Positions 24,001 through 35,146 of a DNA stretch of 64,000 nt are shown one piece after another. Below the pieces are notes generated by a model that saw nothing but the letters and a program-made list of their open reading frames with translations, did not search any database and had not been told where the DNA came from. Position 1 is the first letter of the stretch; the number at the start of each line of letters is the position of its first letter. The position numbers and the translations under genes are program-made. The stretch is from Arenicellales bacterium. GTDB lineage: Bacteria > Pseudomonadota > Gammaproteobacteria > Arenicellales > JAJDZL01. Location: assembly GCA_951813075.1 (NCBI GenBank), contig OX638343.1, positions 738,149 through 802,148 on the forward strand, in the 5' to 3' direction.

Positions 24001-25525
24001 GATAAATTCGCTTTCGGGCTTCCTGTGCGCTGATTCCGCTGTCAAGCCGCATGGTATCCGAGATATAGGAACCACAATCAAGTTCGTTGGTGTAGATCAT
24101 CTGAAATTCACTGATACCGCCCGCTTTCAGCCGCTGTAGCAGTACTCGTCCGTCTTCAATGATCTCATTGGCCTTCAGAAGCAACGAGTCTTTTTCAAAT
24201 CTCTGAATCTTACTCAGAATCGTCAGTTGTGAGATCCCGGCATCGCGCAGAGCCCGGAGCATGTCACCTTCCGGATCAAACACGTTATCCGCCTGCATTA
24301 ACACCTCTCCGGTCGACGGGTCGGACACCGGCAAACCTGCCTTGCGATTTTCCAGATAGGTTTCAGGAACCATGACGCGCTTTACTTTGGAATTCTTCAG
24401 CGCTTCAATCTCTTTCGCGGTGATTTCGACACCCGCGCTGACGATTTCAGTTCCATCGAGACCGATCAGCGGGAATTCATAGGACATTCCTTCGATATTC
24501 TCCAATCTGTCGAGTGCCATCGTAATACGGCCGTCCTTTCGGAGCATGAACGTCTCGGTGTCGACGCTGTCGCCTTCATACTGGATATTTTTTGCAGAAA
24601 CCCGTCCATTCAGGAACGTGTGCTCCACCTTCAGACGTCGCAATTTCGCTTCGCGCAGCTTACGAACACCAGCCTGGTTGATACGCTTTCCTTTCTCCAC
24701 GAGAAGATTACCGTTGCGATCCGTGATGTCAAAATCCAGCGTCAACCCATGAAGTTTCCTGGGGTCGTCCAGCATCAGAGTCAGCGAACCATCTCGCGCA
24801 ATTCTGAATGTATCGAACTCAAAAAACTCTTCCAGAATCTGCTCATCGGTGTATTCCATCGCTCTGAACAGTACACTTGCTGGCTCCTTTTTTCTGCGAT
24901 CAATTCGCATATAGAGCAAATCCTTGCTGTCAAACTCAAAATCAAGCCACGAACCCCAATATGGGATCACCCGACAGTTGAACAGAAACTTGCCGGAAGA
25001 ATGTGACTTGCCTTTGTCATGATCGAAGAAAACACCCGGGGAGCGGTGCAGTTGTGATACGACGACACGCTCGGTACCATTGATGATGAATGAGCCGCTT
25101 TCGGTCATGAGCGGAATCTCACCGATATAGACCGCTGAGCTTTCAATCACATCTTTGACGACTCGCTCTGCGTTATCGGACTTGGAGGTTCCTCGCTCGT
25201 AGTTGACCAGGTTCAGAGTCGCCTTGAGCGGCGAGGTATAGGTAAGACCACGCTGTCGGCATTCGACCTCGTCAAACTTGGGTTGCTCAAGCATGTACTT
25301 GACAAATCGAAGTTCTCCCTCACCGCTGTGACTTGCAATGGGGAACGCAGAATTGAACGCAGCCTGCAGACCGACGTTCTTGCGTTTTTCGGGAGCGACT
25401 TCCGCTTGCAGAAACCGCTGGTATGAACTTTTCTGGATCTCGAGAAGATAAGGCACCGGCAACACATCCTTGCGCTTGCCAAAATTCTTTCGGATCCGTT
25501 TCTTTTCAGTAAAACTGTATTTCAT
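21023..25525 (-). CDS. rpoB: RNA polymerase beta subunit with enlarged insert
   Basis: 1500 residues against 1342 in E. coli. Catalytic and structural regions are normal: the rifampicin pocket [20 protein letters not shown], then [20 protein letters not shown], and the C-terminal [15 protein letters not shown] and [19 protein letters not shown]. The extra length lies mainly at residues 238-483, where the surface insert (the region called SI1 in E. coli) contains one unit of about 80 residues twice (238-317 and 324-402), then one of about 37 residues twice (404-440 and 446-483). Residue 672, equivalent to E. coli Ser531, is threonine. The gene follows rplL by 140 bases that contain two hairpins. 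Confidence 0.99.
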   Translation of the reverse strand: MKYSFTEKKRIRKNFGKRKDVLPVPYLLEIQKSSYQRFLQAEVAPEKRKNVGLQAAFNSAFPIASHSGEGELRFVKYMLEQPKFDEVECRQRGLTYTSPLKATLNLVNYERGTSKSDNAERVVKDVIESSAVYIGEIPLMTESGSFIINGTERVVVSQLHRSPGVFFDHDKGKSHSSGKFLFNCRVIPYWGSWLDFEFDSKDLLYMRIDRRKKEPASVLFRAMEYTDEQILEEFFEFDTFRIARDGSLTLMLDDPRKLHGLTLDFDITDRNGNLLVEKGKRINQAGVRKLREAKLRRLKVEHTFLNGRVSAKNIQYEGDSVDTETFMLRKDGRITMALDRLENIEGMSYEFPLIGLDGTEIVSAGVEITAKEIEALKNSKVKRVMVPETYLENRKAGLPVSDPSTGEVLMQADNVFDPEGDMLRALRDAGISQLTILSKIQRFEKDSLLLKANEIIEDGRVLLQRLKAGGISEFQMIYTNELDCGSYISDTMRLDSGISAQEARKRIYRMMRPGDPPTNEAADGLFNNLFFNESRYNLSTVGRMKLNRRLKRPDESGSKVLDNRDILDVVKLLIDLKDGKGDVDDIDNLGNRRVRSVGELVENQFRMGLNRVERAVRERLSQPDVEGLTPQDLINAKPVTAVVREFFRSSQLSQFMDQTNPLSEVTHKRRVTALGPGGLSRERAGFEVRDVHPTHYGRVCPIETPEGPNIGLINSLAMYARINDYGFLETPYRKVRNGKVSTSQKDVSYLSAIEEGEFFIAPTTVSSGTNGKSREELVPCRKGNEFTLSRPDNIDYVDVAPAQIVSIATACIPFLEHDDANRALMGSNMQRQAVPTIQPETPLIGTGTERTVGVESGVTVTARRGGIVESVDASRIVIRVNEEEIGTQESGVDIYSLIKYRRSNQSTTINQRPLVNVKDRIERGDTIADGPATSLGELALGRNILVAFMAWSGYNFEDSIVISERLVQDEVYTTVHIEEYSIEARDTKLGMEEITCDIPNIGESALAQLDDSGIIRTGAEVKSGDILVGKVSPKGDVQPSPEQKLMFAIFGEKASETKDTSLRMPSGVSGTVIDVQVFTREGIERDARAEKNIDSEIRRIRKDLNEKYRIEKQAAFDRINVLLVGQVAEGGPDGLKKGDVITLEYLERLSDSEYFKVRVRDNDVAHRFEMIREQIDEKKEHYDGEFKDKKDKLEEGDDLKPGVQKRVKVFVAVKRRLQPGDKMAGRHGNKGVISKIVPVEDMPHLEDGTTVDIILNPLGVPSRMNIGQVLETHLGWASHEIGKQIGAMIDRGVKAPEMKSYLRKFYSSDSEKALMNKLTAAQVMELSGNLRNGLPIATPVFDGATEDEVKEMLKVAGLPESGQAILYDGRTGDAFDRPITVGYMYMLKLTHLVDDKMHARSTGPYSLITQQPLGGKAMGGGQRFGEMEVWALEAYGAAYTLQEMLTVKSDDMFGRAKIYENITNGSHRMEANIPESFNVLVKEIRSLGLNVEMRPSKWSN
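24077..24814 (-). repeat. Internal duplications in the RpoB surface insert
   Basis: This is the DNA for RpoB residues 238-483. Unit A occurs twice and is aligned by [17 protein letters not shown] with [17 protein letters not shown], and by [14 protein letters not shown] with [14 protein letters not shown]. Unit B occurs twice, with [14 protein letters not shown] matched to [15 protein letters not shown]. coli RpoB carries one A and one B unit in the same place. The similarity is clear in protein and not evident in DNA, so the duplications are old. Confidence 0.75.
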
Positions 25526-25578
25526 GTCAATCGGGGACCCACAGGGTCAGGTATGATTCGAACGTACAAGTGCGTGCG

Positions 25579-25630
25579 GGTTCCATCTGCAATGGAACCG
25601 CCAACAGGCAAAAAGCCAGATATTGTCTGG
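25579..25630 (-). terminator. rplL-rpoB intercistronic hairpins
   Basis: Two hairpins occupy the rplL-rpoB gap. CCAGA-TATTG-TCTGG (25616-25630) is followed on the minus strand by CTTTTTG, the form of a weak terminator. GGTTCCAT-CTGCA-ATGGAACC (25579-25599) is a perfect eight-base-pair stem. In E. coli this gap has an attenuator and an RNase III site that set the ratio of L7/L12 to polymerase; the arrangement here is similar. Confidence 0.6.
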
Positions 25631-25665
25631 AAGTTGGAAATGCGAACGACGAGCTCGACAAGCGC

Positions 25666-26058
25666 TTACTTGATCTCCGCTGAGCCGCCGGCTTCCTCAA
25701 GTTCTTTTTTGAGTGCCTCTGCGTCTTCTTTCGTCATCCCTTCCATAATGGTTGCAGGTGCGCTTTCCGTCAGATCCTTCGACTCTTTCAGTCCAAGTCC
25801 TGCTGCCGCGCGCACGACTTTGATGACACCCACCTTTTTGTCGCCAATTGCGGTCAGGATTACTGAAAACTCTGTTTGTTCCTCTTCGGCTTCCTCAGCG
25901 GAATCAGCAGTTGCACCCGCCATACCCGGCATGGCCATTACCGGTGCGGCTGCAGCCGTAACACCAAATTTCTCTTCCATCTCCTTGATCATTTCAGACA
26001 GGTCAAGCACCGACATTTCTGAAATTGCGTCAATAATTTCTTGCCTCGACAAAGACAT
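25666..26058 (-). CDS. rplL: 50S ribosomal protein L7/L12
   Basis: 130 residues. L7/L12 dimers form the stalk that recruits translation GTPases. The N-terminal dimerisation helix pair [20 protein letters not shown] leads into an Ala/Met/Pro hinge and an acidic stretch [20 protein letters not shown]. The C-terminal domain has [20 protein letters not shown], the factor-binding helix. It is slightly longer than the usual 120-125 residues because of the acidic hinge. Confidence 0.98.
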   Translation of the reverse strand: MSLSRQEIIDAISEMSVLDLSEMIKEMEEKFGVTAAAAPVMAMPGMAGATADSAEEAEEEQTEFSVILTAIGDKKVGVIKVVRAAAGLGLKESKDLTESAPATIMEGMTKEDAEALKKELEEAGGSAEIK

Positions 26059-26141
26059 TAAAAATTCCCCCGTAACGTGAGTTGATGTAGTTCAGTAGTT
26101 CAATAAATTCGTTGTTCAATGAGAATCGGCAATTCAAGTCA

Positions 26142-26684
26142 TCAATCGTCCGATTTGGATTCCGAAGAATCTTCAGAATCCCTGATTGCTGCCAGCACGC
26201 GTACGAATCCGCTTGGGATCTCGTTGAGTGTGCTGACAAATTTCTGAATTGGCGCTGCCATCGTGCCAATCAGTGTTGACAAGAGTTCATCACGACTCGG
26301 AAGTTTCGCAATCTGCTCCAACTGCTCGACCGATACCAACTGACCGTTCATTGCCCCGGTCTGCATTTTGAATGCATCATTTTTGCCGGAAAAATCCGAC
26401 AGAGTTTTTGCGACAGCAACCGGGTCATCTGAAATCGCAAGTGCCAAAGGTCCATTAAAGTGGTCTTTCAGACACTCGAATTCGGTGTCCTCAACCGCGC
26501 GTCTGGCAAGGGTGTTCTTCACCACCTGAATGCGGACATTGGCTTCGCGTGCCATCCTTCGCAGATCGCCCATGCCTGCCACGTCAACACCGCGGTACTC
26601 TGACAAAACCGCCAAAGTCGCGGATTCGAACTGTTTGTGCACCGAATCTACGATCTGGTGCTTGCGTTCAAGATTCTCGTTCAT
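26142..26684 (-). CDS. rplJ: 50S ribosomal protein L10
   Basis: 180 residues from ATG 26684 (MNENLERKHQIVDSVHKQF); the frame reaches a TTG at 26702, but the family start fits the ATG. L10 anchors L7/L12 to 23S rRNA. ATLAVLSEYRGVDVAGMGDL and RIQVVKNTLARRAVEDTEFE, then GPLALAISDDPVAVAK are characteristic. The C-terminal helix that binds L7/L12 is followed by an acidic and serine tail (DSEDSSESKSDD). Confidence 0.96.
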   Translation of the reverse strand: MNENLERKHQIVDSVHKQFESATLAVLSEYRGVDVAGMGDLRRMAREANVRIQVVKNTLARRAVEDTEFECLKDHFNGPLALAISDDPVAVAKTLSDFSGKNDAFKMQTGAMNGQLVSVEQLEQIAKLPSRDELLSTLIGTMAAPIQKFVSTLNEIPSGFVRVLAAIRDSEDSSESKSDD

Positions 26685-26726
26685 ATCCAACCTAACTCGC
26701 AATTTTCAAATAATCTGATAGAAACG

Positions 26727-27425
26727 TTACATTTTCGCCAGATCGGTTGCGTCCACACGGACACCCGGTCCCATCGTGGTCGACAAGGACAACTTCCTGA
26801 AATACTGACCTTTGGCTGCCGGTGGTTGGGCTCGTTTGAGTGCCCGCAGCAACTCGAGAAGATTTTCGGTCAGCGCCTGCTCCTCGAACGACGCTTTGCC
26901 AATACCGCAGTGAACGATGCCGGCCCGATCTATCCTGAAGTTCACTTTACCCGCCTTGGCTTCCTTTACTGCTTGTGCAATATCAGTGCGCACGGTGCCT
27001 GTTTTCGGATTCGGCATCAAACCCTTGGGCCCAAGAATCCTTCCCACAGTCGCCACTTTTTTCATCGCATCCGGTTCCGCAATGCATGAATCGAATTCGA
27101 TATCGCCCTTCTTGACCGATTCCACCAAATCCTCAAAGCCTACGACATCTGCACCTGCATCCTTCGCCGCTTCAGCATTCGCTCCAGTCGCAAATACCGC
27201 CACGCGAGTCGTTTTACCGATGCCACGGGGCAAAATAGCGGTTCCCCGCACGTTCTGATCTGATTTTCGAGCATCGATTCCCAATTGCACGGCCACCTCA
27301 ACTGTTTCATCAAATTTAGTGGAGGCAGTCTTTTTTACCAGATCCATCGCCTCATTCAACGGGTAGATTTTGTTTCTATCGACCTGCTCCTGCAAATTCC
27401 TGAATCTCTTTCCTGACTTCGACAT
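26727..27425 (-). CDS. rplA: 50S ribosomal protein L1
   Basis: 232 residues from ATG 27425 ([20 protein letters not shown]). GTG 27434 and ATG 27431 are in frame too, but GAGGGG lies seven bases ahead of 27425. L1 forms the mobile stalk that moves deacylated tRNA and represses the L11 operon in E. coli. Conserved parts are [38 protein letters not shown] and [18 protein letters not shown]. Confidence 0.96.
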   Translation of the reverse strand: MSKSGKRFRNLQEQVDRNKIYPLNEAMDLVKKTASTKFDETVEVAVQLGIDARKSDQNVRGTAILPRGIGKTTRVAVFATGANAEAAKDAGADVVGFEDLVESVKKGDIEFDSCIAEPDAMKKVATVGRILGPKGLMPNPKTGTVRTDIAQAVKEAKAGKVNFRIDRAGIVHCGIGKASFEEQALTENLLELLRALKRAQPPAAKGQYFRKLSLSTTMGPGVRVDATDLAKM

Positions 27426-27430
27426 TCTCA

Positions 27431-27859
27431 TCACCCCTCGACTTCCAGACCCATGCTGACAGCCGTGCCAGCGATAATACGAACGGAATTGTCCATGTCG
27501 TAACTGTTCAAATCCGGATTTTTCAGCATGACAATCTCCTCCAGCTGGGCACGAGTGACCTTGCCGACTTTTTCCCGATTAGGTTCGGAACTGCCTTTTT
27601 CAACACCTGCGGCTTTTTTCAGAAGATAAGAAGCCGGGGGTGTCTTGGTTTCAAAACTGAATGACCGGTCCGCATAGACCGTGATCACGACAGGAATCGG
27701 CATTCCATTCTCCATCGGCTGCGTCTTGGCGTTGAACGCTTTGCAGAATTCCATAATGTTCAATCCATGCTGGCCCAGGGCTGGACCGACGGGCGGACCT
27801 GGCATCGCTTCCTTGGCTGGCACCTGCAGTTTGATATAGGCGGTTATCTTTTTTGCCAT
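27431..27859 (-). CDS. rplK: 50S ribosomal protein L11
   Basis: 142 residues, exactly the E. coli length, from ATG 27859 with AGGGAA ahead of it. The open frame extends to 27913, overlapping nusG, but that part is not L11. L11 forms the GTPase-associated centre. [20 protein letters not shown], then [20 protein letters not shown] and the flexible [20 protein letters not shown] are present. Proline residues of the thiostrepton-binding region are intact. Confidence 0.97.
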   Translation of the reverse strand: MAKKITAYIKLQVPAKEAMPGPPVGPALGQHGLNIMEFCKAFNAKTQPMENGMPIPVVITVYADRSFSFETKTPPASYLLKKAAGVEKGSSEPNREKVGKVTRAQLEEIVMLKNPDLNSYDMDNSVRIIAGTAVSMGLEVEG

Positions 27860-27884
27860 TGAATTTCCCTTACAGTATTTTGAA

Positions 27885-28466
27885 TCAGCTCTTTGTGACC
27901 TGACTGAAATCAAGTTCTACCGGTGTTGAACGACCGAATATGGTCACAGAGACCCGAAGTTTGCTTTTTTCGTAATTGACATCCTCAACGGTGCCGTTGA
28001 ATTCCTCAAACGGTCCGTCAATCACTCGCACCAGCTCACCCGGAGCAAAATAGAATTTGGGTCTCGGATTATTGACACCCGCCTCGACCTGCTCAATGAT
28101 GGAATTTGCCTCGTTCTGTGAGATTGCGGTCGGTTCCTTGCCACCGATGAAACTGCATACATGTGGAATGCTGTTGACCAGATGCCAGGTTTCAGGCGTC
28201 ATATCCATATTGATAAAGACATAGCCAGGATAGAAATTCCGCTCGGTAGTTCGGCGCTGCCCGCCTCGCATTTCCACAACTTCTTCTGTCGGTACCAGAA
28301 TTTCGCCGAAATAATCGCCAAATTCCTCGCGTGCGATATATTCCTCCAAGGATCTTCTGACACGTTTCTCGTGTCCTGAATAAGTATGCAGAACGTACCA
28401 GCGTTTGTTGTCGGTATCGGACTTGCTCAAATCCATATCCGTGGAATCGTTATCTGTCATTGTCAT
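27885..28466 (-). CDS. nusG: Transcription elongation factor NusG
   Basis: 193 residues, longer than E. coli (181) because of an acidic N-terminal extension [20 protein letters not shown]. NusG binds the polymerase clamp and links it to Rho or to S10. The NGN domain begins [20 protein letters not shown] and has [11 protein letters not shown]. The C-terminal KOW domain has [20 protein letters not shown]. Start overlaps the secE stop by four bases. Confidence 0.98.
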   Translation of the reverse strand: MTMTDNDSTDMDLSKSDTDNKRWYVLHTYSGHEKRVRRSLEEYIAREEFGDYFGEILVPTEEVVEMRGGQRRTTERNFYPGYVFINMDMTPETWHLVNSIPHVCSFIGGKEPTAISQNEANSIIEQVEAGVNNPRPKFYFAPGELVRVIDGPFEEFNGTVEDVNYEKSKLRVSVTIFGRSTPVELDFSQVTKS

Positions 28467-28822
28467 TCACCGATTTGCAGAAAAAGATCATAAATGACCC
28501 AGAATGAAATCGTATCCAGCATCCAAAGAAACAGCCCGATCAAAATCACCATAATGATGACAATCAGTGTGCTCTGTACGGTGTCCTTGCGTCCTGGCCA
28601 TACGATTTTTCGGAATTCTCCCCTAGCGCCTTTTGCAAACTCCCATGCCTGCTGGCCTGGCTCCGACATCAGCGCGACAGCCGCAGCCAGTATGATGCTT
28701 CCAACCAGCAACCCGACGCGAATCAGATCCGATGAGTCATCCAGAACATAAAACGCCGCGACGCCGGCGACCAGCACAAAGACAGCGCCGATAATTTTGA
28801 CTTTGTCGATTATTTCTGACAT
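28463..28822 (-). CDS. secE: Preprotein translocase subunit SecE
   Basis: 119 residues with three hydrophobic segments, the E. coli-like long form. SecE clamps the SecY channel. The conserved amphipathic helix and third membrane segment are [20 protein letters not shown] and then [20 protein letters not shown]. It lies between tRNA-Trp and nusG. Confidence 0.97.
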   Translation of the reverse strand: MSEIIDKVKIIGAVFVLVAGVAAFYVLDDSSDLIRVGLLVGSIILAAAVALMSEPGQQAWEFAKGARGEFRKIVWPGRKDTVQSTLIVIIMVILIGLFLWMLDTISFWVIYDLFLQIGE

Positions 28823-28843
28823 ATCCGCGCTACCTGATCAATC

Positions 28844-28920
<77 letters not shown>

Positions 28921-28945
28921 TCGTTCAATCCCAACGAATTCCCGA

Positions 28946-30136
<1,191 letters not shown>

Positions 30137-30202
30137 TTTGAGTATCCTCGCTAATAATTCAACAATGACAGTTCAAAAAATCTATAACCTAAAATTCAAC
30201 AT

Positions 30203-30278
<76 letters not shown>

Positions 30279-30421
30279 AATCGGTCCGCTCTTCGCTTCG
30301 TTCGGATTCGAATACAGCTTCCATTCCAAAAATCCACATTCATCGGACATATTCCGCATTCGCGCATATCGCTGACAATCATCAAGCATAATAAATATTG
30401 TCTGGCACCAATCAACACTGA

Positions 30422-30495
<74 letters not shown>

Positions 30496-30547
30496 GCAAA
30501 TTGCAGATGTCTACCCGTGTCCGGTTCTCGGTTCAACTTCCTAACGG

Positions 30548-30629
30548 TGGAGGGGGGAGGATTCGAACCTCCGAAGGCTGAGCCAGCAGATTTACAGTCT
30601 GCCCCCTTTGGCCGCTCGGGAACCCCTCC
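30548..30629 (-). tRNA. tRNA-Tyr (anticodon GUA)
   Basis: A class II tRNA with a long variable arm. Acceptor GGAGGGG pairs with CCCCTCC; anticodon stem CAGAC/ATCTG region with loop containing GTA; T arm CCTTCGGAGGTTCGAATCCT. The genomic 3' end reads A CCG, so the full CCA is not encoded, unlike its two neighbours. Confidence 0.96.
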
Positions 30630-30654
30630 GGAGCAAATCCAATGTAAACGTCTT

Positions 30655-30682
30655 ATGGTACCACATAACCTCATTTTGTCAA
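30655..30682 (-). promoter_or_regulatory. Promoter of the tRNA-Tyr-Gly-Thr-tufB unit
   Basis: Minus strand TTGACA (30682-30677), 16-base spacer, TACCAT (30660-30655). It ends 26 bases ahead of tRNA-Tyr, so the tRNA transcript would start within that gap. A perfect -35 box fits a strong stable-RNA promoter. Confidence 0.75.
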
Positions 30683-30794
30683 ATTATTTGGAAATCCTGG
30701 AATCCGAGATAGCGAAGACGAAAAGGAGGAAAACGCTACCAGTATTACGGGCTGAACCATTAAGAATTTTCATGCATTGGGTGAAACGTAACCA

Positions 30795-31490
30795 TCAAAT
30801 GATACGGCTGATCAATATTACATCACACAGACGCGAATCCATCGACGCAAATTTCACCTCGCGGGCTGGATTTGCCGCACTTGCGTATTCTACCAATAAC
30901 TGCGGATCATGCACGTTAAAGCCCCGCAACACCTGACTGACCACAGCGCTCATGCTGTCGTAGATGCCACGTTCGCTCGAACCGCCGAACCAGTCTAACG
31001 CCCGATTGTGCGCATCGAACACCATCTCGAATGTTTCGCGCTGATAAGCCCTATCAAACCCCTGGCGATTGAAGTACAGCATCATGTGCACCACCTGAAC
31101 CTTGCTCGAGTTGCCATCGACGAGGAAGTGTTCGGTGCTCCAGTCGAACAGATTCCCTTCCACCGGCCTGAAACTCGAAGGAACATACACCTTCAAGGGC
31201 GCCACCCCGCGCTCCCAGCGCTGCGCATAATGATAAACCGTACCGTAACTGCCGTCGAATCCGGCTTGTTGCAGCGCGTCATGAATCTGCGCCACCATCC
31301 ATCGCTCGCGGTGCGATAGTCCGGCATTGTCCCGGCTGCTCGCAATACCCACAAGCTTCGGCCGCGGTTGCTCGGATCGGACATATTTGTCGGACTGGCA
31401 CTCGCCACGCAACGCCTCGCGTACCTTGTCATGCAACAAATTGTTCTCCCGTGAAATCGGTCGGATGCCCTTTGAGCACCCGGTGGTCAC
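30795..31490 (-). pseudogene. IS21-family transposase (IstA) remnant
   Basis: The frame resembles the middle of IstA. KVREALRGECQSDKYVRSEQ and QPRPKL follow where the helix-turn-helix would be; then come FDGSYGTVYHYAQRWERG and the start of the DDE domain with FLVDGNSSKVQVVHMMLYFN, FEMVFDAHNRALDWFGG and RGIYDSM. The true N-terminal HTH is replaced by unrelated sequence, and the frame loses IstA likeness after about residue 190. No IstB partner and no terminal repeats are seen. It is a fragment truncated at both ends. Confidence 0.75.
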
Positions 31491-31828
31491 TTAAAACCTT
31501 CGCTATCGTTTCCATGATCACCATTTCTTTGTCATTCCGTGCAAATTCTGTGTCTGCAGGAAAGTTTAACATCGTCGCCAGACACTCAATGTACCTGTGC
31601 GCGACATCCTTGAAAATCCTGTTCAAAAGCTCGTCATCCAGGCTACGGAGGTAGGTTAATTTCGGATTGAAATCAACATTGGAGCGCTGATCGTGCAGAC
31701 GAGATAGTGGTGTTGCGAAATTGTATCCTGAGTCATCGTTTCGAAGATTACTGGTACGTCAGGACCGCCAATTGGTGAAACTTTTCAAATTTCTGACGTG
31801 CACCCGTAGAATACGCATTGGCAACGGT

Positions 31829-32239
31829 CTAATTCATGTAGTTACTGAGAACTGTCGCAACGGCTTGCGAGCCGCGATGCATCGCAATTGCGAGCGGCGT
31901 CTCGCCATTATTGTCCTTCGCATTGACGTCGGCACCGACGGCAATGAGGGCCAAGACAAACTCGGCGTTGTCTGCCAAAACTGCACTGTGCAGCGGTGTG
32001 GAGCCATCAATTTCCATCGCGTTGACGTTGGCACCAGTAGCAATGAGGATCGAGGTAGTCTCGGCGGCGTCCATTGTAACTGCAATGCGCAGCGGTGTGC
32101 TGCCAAGTATGTCCTTCGCATCGACATCGGCACCGGCGGCAATGAGAACCGAGGCAGTCTCAGCGGCACATGCCTCAGCTGCAACGCAAACCAATAACGA
32201 CCCCGCCAGCGCTAGTTTGGATGACCTGTTCCTGTTCAT
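31829..32239 (-). CDS. Small exported ankyrin-repeat protein
   Basis: 136 residues from ATG 32239 (MNRNRSSKLALAGSLLVCVA); the frame is open further to 32287. Residues 1-27 look like a signal peptide (basic start, hydrophobic core, Ala-rich end). The rest is about three ankyrin repeats: ETASVLIAAGADVDAKDILG, STPLRIAV; ETTSILIATGANVNAMEIDG, STPLHSAV; EFVLALIAVGADVNAKDNNG, ETPLAIAM. Ankyrin arrays bind proteins; the target is unknown. The signal peptide runs directly into the first repeat helix, so an older longer array may have been trimmed. Flanked by an IS21 remnant and a broken Sel1 gene. Confidence 0.7.
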   Translation of the reverse strand: MNRNRSSKLALAGSLLVCVAAEACAAETASVLIAAGADVDAKDILGSTPLRIAVTMDAAETTSILIATGANVNAMEIDGSTPLHSAVLADNAEFVLALIAVGADVNAKDNNGETPLAIAMHRGSQAVATVLSNYMN

Positions 32240-32670
32240 TACCTCTTCAGGTGTGTTTCGGTGTAGTGCAAATCCGCAGTATTGCAAAAAGAGAAAACCA
32301 ATAATGATCGCAAATCACATTTCTAACTGCAAGAATTCCAAATAATTTTCAATGGCTCGTTTCTCAGACAACAATAACTCCTTATCCTACTGCCGCCTTC
32401 ACTGTTTTTCCAACACTACTGAATGCTACATGGTACAAGTCGGTCTGTGGCCGAAACTTGTCGTTGGAAACGATTTTTCCTAGCATGGCTCTTTCATTCC
32501 GGTCAATAATCAGGATAGATAAATCATTGCCAGCCGCAACTTTGGTTTTAGCTGAATTCCAACATCGAGCGTGCATTATTTCTCGTGCCATGCCAGTCAT
32601 ATTGAATGACTCAGTCACAGTCTTCCGACATTTCGCCCAGACGGAATAGGGCTTGAAATATCTCTGTTGA

Positions 32671-32999
32671 TCATTGCTGATTTTTGAATCCAATTCCGAG
32701 TTCGTACAACTCACCCAGTTTAAATTGGGCATCGGTGTATTCCCGCTGTGCCGCATGGGTGTACCACCTCAACGCACTTTCAATATCTTGTTGAGTGCCG
32801 GATCCGTTTTCATACATCTTACCCAGCCTGAATTGGGATTCGGGATAACCGAGTTCTGCAAGTAATTTGTTCCATTTAGAGTTATTAAAATTTCGCTGTC
32901 TTCAAGTACTACTGTATCTCTGAGGTCGTCAAAACATTGAACAACTCCGTAAAACAAACAGCTCAGAAATGTTGTCAAAGTAAGAATTGAATCTTTCAT
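32671..32999 (-). pseudogene. Frameshifted Sel1-repeat secreted protein
   Basis: ATG 32999 opens a frame with a signal-like start MKDSILTLTTFLSCLFYGVV. Near 32860-32890 the sense moves to another frame that reads WNKLLAELGYPESQFRLGKM, then YENGSGTQQDIESALRWYTH and AAQREYTDAQFKLGELYELG before TGA at 32671-32673. These are typical Sel1/TPR-like repeats. A further partial repeat (FQALFRLGEMSEDCD) follows in a third frame near 32600-32660. So at least two frameshifts break a gene for an exported Sel1-repeat protein. Confidence 0.7.
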
Positions 33000-33719
33000 A
33001 TCAAGAATCTCACAATTTTCGCGTCGAATCAGGTAGGGTCAAAATTAAATAATCGATTAATTTAGAAACAAAAGGCGTCGGCGTTCCAGCAGTTGCTAAT
33101 GTATAGATAGTTTTGGTTCCAATTTATTAATTTCAGTAGGGTAAATTAGTCCCGGATTTAGTAACAATGGCGTAACAATTACCGGAGGAAAACACCATTT
33201 CAAATTACTGGGACGCGATGAACACAATACAAAATGTTTTCGATTGGAGCTGAAAAATGGATTTGTGACCTCGGTTTGTGTTCAAGAAATTAATCGAGTA
33301 AATGTTCTAAATATTTGACGGTTCTACGAATCTTATGCTACATAAACTCTTCGGGTTGAAACCTTTAGTTGTTTTGCTGGGCATCCGTACATTCTTTTGA
33401 CGTTTCTGTGACGTAATTTCGCAGCACTGCGTTGTCCCCGCATGTCTACCTAACTTGACTGTTGGTTTGATCAGTTGCACCAGATAAATCAACTTTCCTA
33501 AGGAGACTATCACGCAGATTTGCGTCACTAAAGATTACTTCTAACGTAAATTAGCGCAAGGAAAGGGTTTCCAAGTATGCAACATTCAAGCAATGGGTTT
33601 TAAATTTGATATTCGCCGACGAAACTTGGAAAAATCCTCTTTACTGTTGTTTTCACAGACACAATAAAATTATCGTCATCAAACGCAATCGGAAAATTAC
33701 TCACTCCATTTATATTCAA
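33000..33719. other. Noncoding, AT-rich stretch
   Basis: 720 bases with no frame that resembles a protein. I see no tRNA, CRISPR array or clear terminator. It separates the broken Sel1 gene from the MORN/SH3 gene and is probably eroded accessory DNA. Confidence 0.5.
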
Positions 33720-34757
33720 TCAATCAAGCAAGTTTTCAAGGATCCAACGCTTGATTTCTTCCTTAGTCATATGTTCAATCCCTGTGTCAACGTTTGTGTC
33801 GGATTCAACGTTTGTGTCGGACTCAATTTCGGTCAATAGTGCTATTGGAATGAATCCCGAACGTCCATTTGTTGCCCTGCCCCAAACCCATTCATTGTTC
33901 ATATGGGTTACTTCAACGCGAGTTCCAGTGGTTAAGAAATTGCCTGTAAATCCAAACTCCTTGCCAGGGCCATATCGCAACGCCACGGTACTTTTCAATT
34001 TTCGTGTGATTGCAGCATTCGCCTCTTGAATGCAATTATCGAGACGCATCCGTCTACCAAATTGCCGACAATCAGCAATAAGATTTAAGTCCTGATCGGA
34101 TTCACGCATTATCCAAAGACCGTGGGGTTCACCGCTATCATAAATTCCTTCCCAAATTTCCCCGGAGAGATTTTTGAAAACAAAGTGTCCCTGCTCTCTG
34201 CCTTCCCTGTAGTGTCCCGCCTGCCAAGATAACATCTCGCGACCGTCACGGAAAAAACGCCAAATTAAGCTCCCCTGACCCGACACTAGTCCGTTAACGC
34301 AGTAACCGTCCCATGACACTGTTTCCTCTAATTGCGGACTAGGATTCCACACCCAGCAGTCTGACCTCCCTTCGGCAGCAAGCCAGCAGCCTCTCTGTGA
34401 ATAAGGTGAGTCATTTGTGCATTTCGGTCTCAATGTCGTCCCGAGTGGCTCAAGCGAAGGCATATAGTTCACTCCATCCTGGGTGAACCCTGTCGATTCA
34501 GTCAGGTGAATGAACTCGTCTTTTATTCCATCCCAGCTAACAATTAAGTTACCGCTTTCTTCAAAACGGTCGAAAGCATCGGCACTTGAGATTGAATTCC
34601 AACCGTAGTTCAGTTCGTATACTGCATCACTGGCTTGTAAATCCAAATTTTCATTAAATTCAAATGTCAATACAGGTGAAGAATAAATCCATGGAATTAG
34701 TCCAGAAAACGCGAGAATCAATCGTTTGTTCAGTCTTTGTCGAATTCTTTCGGGCAC
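33720..34757 (-). CDS. Exported protein with MORN-like repeats and an SH3 domain
   Basis: 345 residues from GTG 34757, chosen because TAGGAG lies seven bases ahead; the open frame goes on to 35003 without family support. The N-terminus (PERIRQRLNKRLILAFSGLI) is a likely signal peptide. Residues about 150-250 contain MORN-like glycine/tyrosine segments: GYCVNGLVSGQGSLIWRFF, GHYREGREQGHFVF and WEGIYDSGEPHGLWIM. A bacterial SH3 domain near residues 265-320 reads VALRYGPGKEFGFTGNFLTT and VWGRATNGRSGFIPIALLT. The tail has a short duplicated SDTNV. Likely envelope-associated; no known function. Confidence 0.7.
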   Translation of the reverse strand: MPERIRQRLNKRLILAFSGLIPWIYSSPVLTFEFNENLDLQASDAVYELNYGWNSISSADAFDRFEESGNLIVSWDGIKDEFIHLTESTGFTQDGVNYMPSLEPLGTTLRPKCTNDSPYSQRGCWLAAEGRSDCWVWNPSPQLEETVSWDGYCVNGLVSGQGSLIWRFFRDGREMLSWQAGHYREGREQGHFVFKNLSGEIWEGIYDSGEPHGLWIMRESDQDLNLIADCRQFGRRMRLDNCIQEANAAITRKLKSTVALRYGPGKEFGFTGNFLTTGTRVEVTHMNNEWVWGRATNGRSGFIPIALLTEIESDTNVESDTNVDTGIEHMTKEEIKRWILENLLD

Positions 34758-35146
34758 TTTTTTTCTCCTAAATTTCTTGCCGACTTGTGAGCGAACCCGT
34801 TCAACTCGTTCGTGATTACGGGACAAGTATCCTCTCCGTGCAAGACTGCTTGAACTGCCGAGACACACTCGCAATCGAACGACAAGCAAATTTGTCAACT
34901 GCACGGAGTACCTACTGGAATCAATCCACCATCGAGCAAAACATCTGAGGTGTTTCACAAATATCAATCCAGCGGATTCAATCAAACGGCTCGGATAATC
35001 CATTCAACACCTCCTTTATAAATTTTTTCTGCTTCCAATTTCATACTGCTTTCCAGAATTTCATTGTCAATTCCATGGTCATGCAGTCCATATTCCGCTA
35101 TTGACTTCATATGGTTTCTTAATTACCACTGAGCGTAAGCCGTGTT
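34758..35146. other. Noncoding leader and IS flank
   Basis: 389 bases between the chosen start of the MORN/SH3 gene and the IS1595 remnant. The frame of the former is open here, but the sequence (many Arg, Ser and Leu, no motif) does not look like protein. I see no promoter I would defend. Confidence 0.4.

Noticed and set aside
31429-31626. 65-codon minus-strand frame overlapping the IS21 remnant
   Set aside because: No family or ribosome site; it probably reflects the unrelated DNA joined to the truncated transposase.
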